The position numbers were made by a program, and so were the translations under genes. The notes beneath the pieces were generated by a model. It was not told the origin of the DNA. It made no database searches and saw only the letters and a list, made by a program, of their open reading frames with translations. From Chrysophaeum taylorii (taxonomy: Eukaryota > Sar > Pelagophyceae > Pelagomonadales > Pelagomonadaceae), in assembly GCA_029834535.1 (NCBI GenBank), contig JAQMWT010000245.1, positions 1 to 47,540 on the forward strand: a DNA stretch of 47,540 nt, written 5' to 3'. Within the stretch, counting starts at the first letter, position 1, and each line of letters opens with the position of its first letter. Positions 1 to 11,300 of the stretch are shown in pieces.

Positions 1-28
1 GAGCTCAGAGGTTTTTTCTTGTTCGCAG

Positions 29-1773
<1,745 letters not shown>

Positions 1774-2472
1774 TGTCCGCGCGCCGATTCTTTTTTTGCG
1801 CGCGCTCGCTTCGACGAGGACGACTCCGTCTTCTTCTTCGAAGAACTACCACCACCACCACCGCCACCACCACGTCACTGTACATGACGGGGCGAGTCGT
1901 CTCGAATCTGCATCGATCTCGCTCGACCTCGCGCGTGGTGCCCCAAATCAGAGCAATTCTTCTCGCGCCTTCCGAGTAGTCGTCGTCGTCGTCGTCGTCG
2001 TAATAGTCTGCTTACCTACAACCCCGACAAAATGGGTGGACCTCACATTCACTAGCCTAGCCTGCCGGGACATTCTTCCGACTTGCGATGCATACCTTTA
2101 TCGGTCGTTGGTTTTTTTTTTTTTTTTTTTTTTTTGGGGGGGGCACGCGCGCGCGCCAGCACGTATTGTCTTTTTATTTTTATTGTGCACCCGCGGGGTC
2201 TTGAGCTCTCGCTTTTCTCTTTTTTCGCGACGCGCCTTGTTGTTAACTAATTAATTTATAATTAAACTCGCAATTTTGCGCATGTGATGATGATGGAAGG
2301 AAGCCTCAGTATTATAGCATGATGACATTATTATCTCAGAAAAATGAACGAACGAACCCCCACGCGCGATAATGCGCTCACGATGCCGCACGAGGGCGTG
2401 GGAATAGAAGGCCCCTGGCGAGGTCTCAGCTTTAATAAACTACCATGGATGAATGCAACGCCCCTCCCTTAA
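1774..2472. other. 3' flank of the left-arm thioredoxin reductase copy
   Basis: No gene. The stretch mirrors 13210-13902 and holds (CCA)n/(CAC)n and (GTC)n short repeats near 1850-1870 and 1980-2000, the expanded T/G homopolymer at 2112-2143, an AT-rich patch near 2240-2275 and a short (CTAA)n run at 2470-2485. Confidence 0.6.
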
Positions 2473-2520
2473 CTAACTAACTAACTTCAGACCTCTCCGA
2501 GCATGGAGCCAGGCCGGACC

Positions 2521-3555
2521 AATTTCCATCAGAATCACATCTTGCGAGCTATATTCACAAAAGAGCGAAACCCTGCTGCTACCTCCTATGCGAAGAGTGT
2601 TTCCCTGCCGTCGTCCGTTCGCCACAACTCGAGAGCAAAGTCGGCCAGTCCATGAGCACCCGATGGTATCATCGGTCTCCGCTGGTACTTTCTCTTCTGT
2701 TGACGACTCGTACAAGCAGACGACAAAGGAACGCTGAGAGTCGCCGTGTGCGCAACACGCGATTGTCTTCCTCAACGTCCAAGGGCACATGTCGAGGATA
2801 TCGAGCCTCGGAGGTCCCGACAACCTACGATGCTCGTCAGACGCACATCCAGTGCCTGGCACGTTTCATACCTCGTAATCCGTTTCCCACTTGGAGATTG
2901 AGCTCGTAGGCGCCAGAGATCCGTACCTTCCACGCTGTCAACGTGATGACGGAATTTTCGATCGCTACCAAGAAGACAGACATCCTAAGGGCCGTATCTC
3001 ATCATACGCGACATGATATTCGCGCAGAAAGAAGGCGACAGACACCAGTCGCGAGTCGCCAATCATGAGGCGAAGAATCGGTCCCCGCCATCGTCGTCAA
3101 GCCCGATCGTCGCGCCTTTTGATCGCGCACAACCCCGTGCTTGGCGAGGTGCTAGGCATGTTCCTGCCGTTCGTCGCACGCCACGCTTGGGACCTCGATC
3201 CACGTTTGGTGCCACAGGTGGGCTATGAGCCGCTTGCCTTCCGACACTTCAACTTCACCGGCTCCTTGCAAAGTTTCCCGGCGCCCGCCGCCGCAAGCCC
3301 AACGCGAGCCGCCATCCAGCTTGACACGGCTTCACTTCGAACCAACAGCCCCCACGCCTGGTGGATCCGCATGCGCGAGTCGCGGCACATACGCATCGCC
3401 GCAAAGTTGACGACAAGCGCACGCCAGCACTGCCAGATCTGGCGCTACGACAAAATATTCGAAGCGTTCCACGTACTCCTCCAACCTTTCATTCATGTCC
3501 GCCGCATCTCGTCGTTGGCAATCTATCTCTGCGTGCCACTCGTGCAAACTACTAG
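2521..3555 (-). pseudogene. Decayed paralogue of the 4471-6012 gene
   Basis: Read on the minus strand, 3547-3332 resembles the first 70 residues of the intact neighbour: the pattern of an acidic E-F-x-x-A-P-x-L-A-x-L-A-x-A-C-R stretch is shared. Positions 3290-3350 are almost identical in DNA to 5740-5800. Positions 2862-2521 match a later segment of that protein, including S-G-P-P-R-L and W-T-L-[RK]-K-T-I. The middle is missing or out of frame, and the C-terminal part stops exactly where the inverted repeat starts at 2520. It is a truncated tandem duplicate with no continuous reading frame. No function can be assigned beyond that of its relative. Confidence 0.75.
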
Positions 3556-4470
3556 ATTTCGAATATACAGTAAATCAGATTACGGGGTTTTTCATGTCGA
3601 CTTGGGGGGAGCCATTGAGACGGAGGGGGGGGACGTGAGCTCGCGAGGCGGTCACTGCTAGGAGGGGGGGGGGTGCGCGAACGTGAGCACGCAAGGCGTT
3701 CAGTGGTTTGGGAAGGTGTGTGGATACGTGTGTGCGGGATATGGAAGAAACCTACCCTCCGGGTTGCGGCAAGGTGGCCGGGGGAGATGGGCAGATCAGA
3801 CCGGGGTCGCGCCGGGCGAGCGAGGCGAGAGCAGAACGAGGCGAGGGAGGGAGGTTAGGGAGGGCGTACAACGTCCGTCTCAAAATATTCCTTAGGGGTT
3901 CATTGTGGAGAAGACGGACACTCAGGATGCTCAAACGAGCACAACTCGGAACCACAAAGCCGACGCATCGAGGGACGCCGGGGCCGCGACGATGCCGGCG
4001 GTTTAAACACCTCCTCGCGACCACTGGATACCCCCGGCTGCAGCTGACCATTAGGCAGACGGAACGCGCGAAAAGCGCGACACCGCAATAAAAGTGTTCG
4101 CAAAGAGATGCGAGAAACAGCCAAGAGGTCACGCTCGCGGTCAATTCCTTAGGCACTGTCAGCAGCATCCTAGCAACTAGCAAATATCTTCTTCGTGTCG
4201 CGCGGGCTAGTTGACGTGCGGCTGATACACCCTCTCTGCGCTCCTCGTCGCTCTCGCGTCTTTGGCTACTCGTGTTGCGCGCCACCCGGTACCTCAGAGG
4301 CCGCGACATCAGGAAGCGGCTACTCCTGTCACGTCGTCAGTGGCGATGTGATGGTCGTCGCCATCGCGGAGCAGGTGAGCGCGGCTCGGCTGCTTCGTGA
4401 TGTTCGCTCCTCTGCGCAGATGACTCGATGCCTTTGACTGCATTAAGCCAGTGCGGACAGATGCCGTCAC
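3556..4470. other. Intergenic, no gene recognised
   Basis: No convincing coding sequence. There are G-runs near 3605-3670. A stretch at 3700-3730 resembles part of the minisatellite at 31070-31095 (both contain an AAGGTGTGT-GATACGTG block), suggesting a stray repeat unit. Confidence 0.4.
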
Positions 4471-6012
4471 TCAGCATACGGGACTGGCACTGAAACCGAG
4501 CGTGGAAGCTTCAGCACCGACGCCGTCCGGCGCGTCCTTAAGCAAAACAAGACCGTCCTTGGTGAGCCAACAGCCATGGATAGCACCTTGGACGACGACA
4601 GTGCGCATTGCCTTGGCCGTGAGCGCGTCCCAAACAACGATGCGGTTCCTGTCAGCTGTGAGAAGGACGTCGTGAAGCGCAAACAACCAGTCTGGCGGCT
4701 GGAGGTGGTGGAGCATGGCGTCATTCTTGAAAATACGGTGGTGGTGCAGGGAGGGCGCGGGGTGCCATTTGATTTTATACTCGGCGAGATACTCTCCATT
4801 GTCGTTTTGGCGGTCGAGGATAAACACTGAGTCCCGAAGGATCTTCATCGTCTGCGAGAATAGCACCTTAATTCTCCATTCCAAAGAAGCGAAAGAGTGA
4901 AATGCGGTCGCAATCTCCGCCAGGGGGTTCCCCGCGTCACCATCCGTTCGCCACAGCTGGAGGTCAACTTTCTTTTGATTCGCACCCTCTTGCCCGGTCT
5001 CAACTAGCACGACTACGGCCGGCCACCCGTCCGGTGACTCGCAGCAGCACACGGCAATCACGGTGAGCAACGCCGCTGAATCGTCTGCTGGACAACACGT
5101 GATGGTCTTCTTCAACGTCCAAACCCTCGTGTTGAAAATCGCGAGCCTCGGAGGCCCGCTGTAGCCAACGACAAACTCGCGACGGCGCTCGTCGGACCAA
5201 GCCGCGCAGACAAAACCACGCGCGTGGCAAACTTCGGAATGCATGATCTGCTTATATCCACCGACAGAACCACGGACGCGCACGGTTAGCCTGCAGTCCC
5301 TGGAAATGATATCGATGTGGGTCGAGAACCTTACGACCGTGCAAGCGCTTCCGTTGTTGGCAGACAAGAAGACGTCCCGAGCCTTGTGATATGAAAGTAC
5401 ATTCGTGAATGGTTCCGTGTGATGGAAGGCACCATTCGCGACTCGCCAATAAAACGACGAATTAGTCCCGTCCAACCCTTCGTCGTCCTGAAACAACGTG
5501 GCACCCACGAGCCACTCGCCGTCGGCGCCCTTGAACAGCCCTACGCCCGCTATGCCATCCCACGTGTGGTCGCGCACGAACCCGTACGTCGCGAGGCGCT
5601 CGGCATACTCTCGTCGTTGTCGAGCACCTGCCTCGTCCTCGACCTCCAACCACATCTCGTGCCAGAGGTGCGGCGCAATCTGCTCCGCTGTCGGACATTT
5701 GAGCTTCACCGACATCTCGCGCAGTTTCGCTGGCGTCCGCCGCAAGCCCAACGCGAGCCGCCATCCAGCTTGACACGGCTTTTCTTCGAACCAACAGCCG
5801 ACTCGCAGATCGCCGCCTGGCGGCGCGGCCTGCGCGAGTTGCACTACATATGCGTCGCGAAGTCGACGACAAGCGGACGCCAAGGCCGCCAGCTCTGGCG
5901 CTTCGGCGAATTCGCCGAAGCGTGCCGCGTACACTTCCAATGATTCGGTTGCGAATTTCTCCGCATCCCGTCGGTCGCAACGTCGCACCGCGTGCACATT
6001 CTTGTTACCCAT
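4471..6012 (-). CDS. Unrecognised 513-residue protein, possibly beta-propeller
   Basis: This is a single uninterrupted reading frame from ATG at 6012-6010. I do not recognise the family. The N-terminal third is helical and charged (residues about 10-70). The rest alternates short hydrophobic strands with polar turns, and near residues 455-490 there is a WD-like segment (R-I-V-V-W-D-A-L-T followed by a repeat-like strand), so a degenerate beta-propeller is possible. A cluster of adjacent cysteines (CCP, CCC) lies near residues 315-340. A decayed paralogue lies just downstream at 2521-3555, so the family has been expanding locally. The gene is divergent from the transporter at 6661, with about 650 bp between starts. 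It is probably expressed, since the frame is intact while its neighbour has decayed. Confidence 0.75.
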   Translation of the reverse strand: MGNKNVHAVRRCDRRDAEKFATESLEVYAARFGEFAEAPELAALASACRRLRDAYVVQLAQAAPPGGDLRVGCWFEEKPCQAGWRLALGLRRTPAKLREMSVKLKCPTAEQIAPHLWHEMWLEVEDEAGARQRREYAERLATYGFVRDHTWDGIAGVGLFKGADGEWLVGATLFQDDEGLDGTNSSFYWRVANGAFHHTEPFTNVLSYHKARDVFLSANNGSACTVVRFSTHIDIISRDCRLTVRVRGSVGGYKQIMHSEVCHARGFVCAAWSDERRREFVVGYSGPPRLAIFNTRVWTLKKTITCCPADDSAALLTVIAVCCCESPDGWPAVVVLVETGQEGANQKKVDLQLWRTDGDAGNPLAEIATAFHSFASLEWRIKVLFSQTMKILRDSVFILDRQNDNGEYLAEYKIKWHPAPSLHHHRIFKNDAMLHHLQPPDWLFALHDVLLTADRNRIVVWDALTAKAMRTVVVQGAIHGCWLTKDGLVLLKDAPDGVGAEASTLGFSASPVC

Positions 6013-6660
6013 GAAGAAGCTTACCCGCCTTTTTTTGCTTTTACCCGATCACTTTTACCGCCCCCTCTGACAGAGGCTCTGTCTACGAATATCCAAGTTT
6101 ATAAATACTCCCTCGGCCACGCCGCCCCCCCGGGTAGCCCCACCAAGGCCGCGCCCAGCAAGACGTCTGTCTCACTCCGTCGCACCTACGTGCGGCAATA
6201 GAGCGCGTACGCCCTGCGAGCAGGGCACCTCCTCTCTTCGCCTGCCCCGCGGCTCTTCAATGACCCCGATTTGGCCTCAGGAGGATCCTCCCTCCGTCTT
6301 ACAGGCATACCTCACGTCTCCACAACACAACCCGCCGCCAAACCCCTGTTGCGCCCTGCGTGCTAACGTTCTCGCCACCCCCAATTAAGCAGTCGACCTC
6401 GAAAAACACCCTCGAAGCCCCGCAACGCTCTCGTGACCCTGCTCTCTTACCAGTCGACTTTGACAAACCCTCGGCGATGACCCACATACCCTTCAAGCAC
6501 ACATCCACCAAAACCTTTAACCCCCCACCTCTTTTAGCAGTCGTCGACCTTTCAAAACCCTCGAAGGTTGAGATGTCGGCGCTGGCGTCTGGCGGGCAGT
6601 AGCTGGCGGGCAGTAGTTATCGGTCCCCATCGCGCGCAAGACAACGTGTGGTACACAAGG
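6013..6660. promoter_or_regulatory. Divergent intergenic region with short repeats
   Basis: This lies between the starts of the 4471-6012 gene and the transporter. A motif of the form AGTCGACCTT-AAACCCTCG occurs three times at about 6391-6417, 6452-6476 and 6539-6567, and a 14-bp unit (CTGGCGGGCAGTAG) is tandemly doubled at 6589-6616, just upstream of the transporter start. A promoter role is inferred from position only. Confidence 0.4.
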
Positions 6661-7920
6661 ATGATGCAACGGCGTCGCGCCGAGGTTGAAATGCGGCTCA
6701 AGTACGGCAAGAGCAAGAAGGGCCGCCTCAAGGGGCCCAAGAGCGAATGGCCAGTCTCAGGATCCAAGGTTGCGGCCCTCGCCGCCAACTTTATCGGCGC
6801 CGTCGGGTGCATTCTAACTAACAAGTTGGTCATGTCGCATGGATTCGACATGCCGCTCATGCTAACTCTCCTGGGCTATTCGTTGGTTTCGCTGGTCGTG
6901 CTCGCTTCGCGCGCGGCGAGGCGTCGTCGCGACCGGGTCGCGGAGAAGCTGCTCCCATTCCACCACAACGGCGAATTGTTGCCGCCGGGGCCGTCGTCTT
7001 CGAAATTCCGACGTTTGGCTTTGGTGTGCTTCACGGCGATCGCTCCTGCCCTGGCCAACGCGTCGCTGCAGCGCAACTCTGTCGGGTTCACGCAGCTGTC
7101 CAAGGTGCTGACGACACCGTGCATCGCCGCGCTCGAGCGCGCGCGCGGCGTCGGCGTACCCCTGACGCGACGACGGTTGTTTTGGTTGGTGGCGCTGCAC
7201 GTGGGCGTTTTGCTCGCGTCGGTCGCCGACGTTACCGCGAACCGTACCGGCACGCTGCTCGCGCTGCTCAACGTGCTCGTCACCGCCCACTACAAGGTCG
7301 AGTGGTCTGCAATGTGCCGCGAGCGTCTCGAGCTCCACGCCCGCGGCACCAAACCATCCCCCGCGCACGAGCTCCTCGCGCTCCGAGACGTGTTCGAGCG
7401 CACGCTTCCGCAGGCCACCGCGTGCTTGGCGCCGCTCGCGATCGCCGTCGAGGGTCGACGCGCGATTGCCGTCGCGCGCGCGATGGACGCTTCTGGATTG
7501 GCGACCGTCGCGCTCGCCGCCCTCCTCGGTGCTTGGACGAACTTTAGTGGTTACCACGTGATCGGCCGTCTCTCTGCCTTAACGCACCAGATTCTGGGAC
7601 AATTCAAAATGTGCTGTCTCGTCTACGCGAGCTGGTGGATTTTTGGGGCTCCACTCAATACCACCCAGCTATGCGGTGCTGGACTGACTGTCTTCTCGAT
7701 CACTGCGTACACGCGTGCGACGCTTCACCAGCGACGTAAACTCGACGGCTACGACGGGCCTCTCGCCCCGGATGACGATAATGACGTCCGCTACGTAGAC
7801 CGTTCGCAAAGGGCTGCAACCAATGGCGGTGGCGACAGCGGCGGCGGCGGCGGCGTTTTTTCCTTCTTTACCAAACGTCGCGCCCGCTCAAACAAGGTTC
7901 GCGCCACCTTCGTTGCATAG
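6661..7920 (+). CDS. Drug/metabolite-type transporter (TPT/nucleotide-sugar family)
   Basis: The 419-residue membrane protein starts at ATG 6661; the open frame extends upstream but without another ATG. About eight to ten hydrophobic helices follow a basic N-terminus. The order of features is that of the triose-phosphate/nucleotide-sugar transporter group (SLC35-like): a first helix with N-F-I-G-A-V-G-C-I-L-T-N-K, a conserved F-T-Q-L-S-K-V-L-T-T-P loop and helix, and a later H-Q-I-L-G-Q-F-K motif before the last helices. Such proteins exchange sugar-phosphates or nucleotide-sugars across plastid or Golgi membranes; the substrate and compartment cannot be read from sequence. The C-terminus is a Gly/Ser-rich cytosolic tail ending with several basic residues. 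No intron is needed. Confidence 0.82.
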   Translation: MMQRRRAEVEMRLKYGKSKKGRLKGPKSEWPVSGSKVAALAANFIGAVGCILTNKLVMSHGFDMPLMLTLLGYSLVSLVVLASRAARRRRDRVAEKLLPFHHNGELLPPGPSSSKFRRLALVCFTAIAPALANASLQRNSVGFTQLSKVLTTPCIAALERARGVGVPLTRRRLFWLVALHVGVLLASVADVTANRTGTLLALLNVLVTAHYKVEWSAMCRERLELHARGTKPSPAHELLALRDVFERTLPQATACLAPLAIAVEGRRAIAVARAMDASGLATVALAALLGAWTNFSGYHVIGRLSALTHQILGQFKMCCLVYASWWIFGAPLNTTQLCGAGLTVFSITAYTRATLHQRRKLDGYDGPLAPDDDNDVRYVDRSQRAATNGGGDSGGGGGVFSFFTKRRARSNKVRATFVA

Positions 7921-8320
7921 CCTCGACTAATGCCCAGAAGTGTCGTTTGCTCGCGCTTCTGTGGCCCGCTTTGTCGATCTCGCTTCGGAGTTTTTTTGCA
8001 GGTCCCCCACAATTACGGCGAGACATCGTAATATTCCAGACTCCGACGACGCGCGGACGTTCTCACGTCGCACGTCCTCTTTCGGGGAACTAAACTTTAA
8101 CTTAACTTTCGTGGAGCACGCGGGAGAAGCGCCCATTCGCGCCGTATTCGTGCCTGCTTAGGATGGAAGAAGAAGACGCGCCTCACCGCGCGGACACTAC
8201 TCCCAAATCATCAAAATCCCACGGACAAGTTATTACGTAGGGGTGATTGCGTCCTTCTTCATTCTGCGCTGGGGTGCGGTGCGCAGTCGAAAAGGCGCAG
8301 ATGGTGTCTATCATATGATG
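7921..8320. other. Convergent intergenic region
   Basis: This separates the ends of the transporter and the DUF547 gene. It would hold both 3' UTRs; no further gene or strong repeat is seen. Confidence 0.4.
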
Positions 8321-11300
8321 TCAGCATATCGCGAAAGCAGGAGTCCAGTCGTATGACGCGTAGTCCAGCTTGAGTGCAAAGGAGCTCTTCTGTGTGTTCC
8401 AACCGCTGTTCCGGCTGGTTGCGGCGACGACATCCTCGTGAGCTGCGGCGATCACCTCACCGAGGCGAAAATCTTCGAGTTCTCTTGCAAGCAGACGGTG
8501 GACGTAATCCACGATGTCGAGGTTGCCGTGCCCCCAGTCGCGGGCGTACCATCGCACGACGGCAGGCAGGACGACGACGAAAACGCGCTGTTGTTGTTGT
8601 TGTTGTTGGTGTTGTTGTTGCGGTTGTTGTTGTTTCGCAGCAGGCGGGTCATCGCAAGAATTTCGAAACGGTGGCGGGGTCGCCTCGACGATGGCGGTCT
8701 CCCGCAGAGGAGTCACGTGCGATGCGTGTGGAGTGAGGGGTGGCGGGAGGCGGCTCGGGATTTCGTGAGAGGTCGACGGAGCAGGACTAAGCGGCGGCAA
8801 CGCGCGACGCCGCCTGTGGCTGACCCCAGGGTGCACGCGCACGACCTGACTAAGCCCCTTGGCCGCGTGCGCTCGGAGCTCGGCGTCGAGGCCGAGTCTG
8901 GAGGTGGCGCGGAAAACAGTAAGTGGCGCAGACGACTTTGTTGGGGTGAAGAGTGCGAAGCTGAGTTCTGGTGGCGGCGGGCTCTTGGGCGAGAGGAAGC
9001 GCCGATCGTCCTTTTGGCCGAAGCGCGCGAGGTCGGCGAGCCAACCGGTCCAGCTCGAAGGATTGGCTGATTGCGCACGAAGGATCGAGTGCTCAATCTG
9101 GAAGACGGATAGGGCGACGCCCCCGACAGCGTACTTTTGCGCGCGGCTCCAGGCGTAATAGCGCATGGCGATAGAGGGTCCACGCTGCGTCGGCGGTGGT
9201 CCGCGCGCGATACAAGCGTGAAACACCGCCAAGTTGTGTACATTGATCCAAAATGCGATGCGCTCGGCATCGTCGTCGCCTTCATCGTGGATGTCCGAGT
9301 CGTCGTCGCGCGCGAGTGCCTCAATATTGATCCGGCACAGGAGAGCCGACGCCTCGGCGAACGCCGCGTAGCTCGTCGACTTTCGCACCGCTTCGAGTTG
9401 CCCCCGTAAACCCTCGGGCGAGCAACCCTCGAGGAGGCTTCTACCGCTCGACGTTTTTGGCGACCCGCGGCTTTCTGAGGTCTGCGAGAAGGATCGCTCG
9501 TCTGAGTTAAGCGAGTTGAACGATTCGGCGATGGTTCGAGAAGACGGCGACTCGGGAACCATTGAGGGCCACGACCTCTGGAATCGTACGGTTGCGATGA
9601 GGCGGTCGAGGAGAGCAGCGACGACGTCGTTCGGTCGTAGGATGCTGCGGCGGGGACTCGTCGCGCCGACCATGGTAATTATAGGAGTGTTTTCGCGTAC
9701 GGACGGTCTTTGTCTGCGGCGATGCTGGGATGCCGACGTCGCCTCACCGAGTGATCCTTCGGAGACATCGCTTGAGGCGTCGCGACGGGTGAGCGATCCG
9801 GGAGCAAGCTCCTTGGCGGCGTGGCGACGCAGCATTGGCGCCGGCGGCGTGACCACCTGCTTGAGTCCAGGCTGGCGCTCCAACGTGTTTGTCGGTCGTA
9901 CTTTTTCCTCGGCAGGAGCGGGCGGGGAATGCCGCAACAACTCGTCGAGTTGGTGCGCGATGTCGTCGTCATCGTCGCGCAGGTATTTTGCATTGAGCGC
10001 GCCAGAGGTCGCGACAGCTTCCTCGTCGCTCGGAAACAGTGCAATCATGCGTGGCCGTTTCAGGAGAACTTCGCGGTCGCCCGCGTCCTCGCTACTCGCC
10101 GCGGTAGACGACCGCTCTTCAAAGTCGCTCGTATTTCGAGATCGCCAGCCGGATTTTGCAGGGGAGAGCATGGGATGTGATGCCCGTGGAGACGTCACAG
10201 TACCGGGTTGCTGCGGCTCGTTAGCACGCTCGCCCCCGCTGTCGAGGGCGAGCCCCAGCACGCGGGCGAGTTGCATCTCGCTTGGTTGCGCCGTCGGGGA
10301 AGCCAACGAGTCGCAGACTTCGTCGAAGGTATCAATACTGCCCAGCGAAGGGAACCTTTGTTCCGACGAGGCTCGAAGGTTATCGAGATCCTCCTCATCA
10401 AACGACTTGGACATCTGCCCACGGCCAAAGGTCCTCGCGCGACGCATCTCGTGGATTTTGCGTTGTTGGCGCGGCGACAAGGAGAAAACCACCTGGTCTC
10501 TACCCAAGCTCCCCTTCCCCACCGCCTTGATGCCAAAGAGATTTTGGAATACCACGGACATCATTCGAGTCGGCGACATCGGACGCTCGTGGTCTTCCTT
10601 GCCCGAGCGTACTTGCTCGTCGTTTTCTCTCGACGGCTTCGATTGAGCCTCGTGTCGCTGGTCGACGGGAAACGCCTCAAAATGCCGCCGGAAAAGAAGT
10701 CGAACTCCTTGCGTCCGGACCACAGCGTCGCGCAGCTTGGTGACTTCGTCTGACTCTTCAATTCGACGGTGCGAAGGAGACCATGCCCCGCCGTTCATTT
10801 CGACCAACCGGCGGTGAGCGCGAGTCTTCGCAGCCGCAGCCTCGAGCGCCGCGCACCAAGATCGGTTACAGACCGCATCGAGCCCGACAAATATGAAACG
10901 GCGCCGTCGCCGCTTCTGAGGTGAAGCCGTCGTAGCCAAACCGCACCAAGCATTGCCATCGTGTGACATGGTGAGCTCAAATCGCTTGTCGTCGAGGGGG
11001 CTCACCGACTCGAGCGACTCGATCGGAAGCCAGATGAGCGGATAGACGCCAGCTGATGCAACAGCAGCGCGGTCCCGTAACGATAAGAAGTCGGCGATAT
11101 CGTTGCCGTCCGTGTTGCCATCGCGGCGCGGCGACGCCTTGTCGTACGAGCCATGATGATCAGCCGTTTCGTATGCCCAAAACGCAACGCCGTCGAACTC
11201 TGCCCACACCGATGCGGAGGAACGTATTCGACAGAAATTAGTTGCTGCTGTAGAACTCGCCCGACCGCCCATTTTTGGCTGCTGCTGCTGCGCAGGCGAC

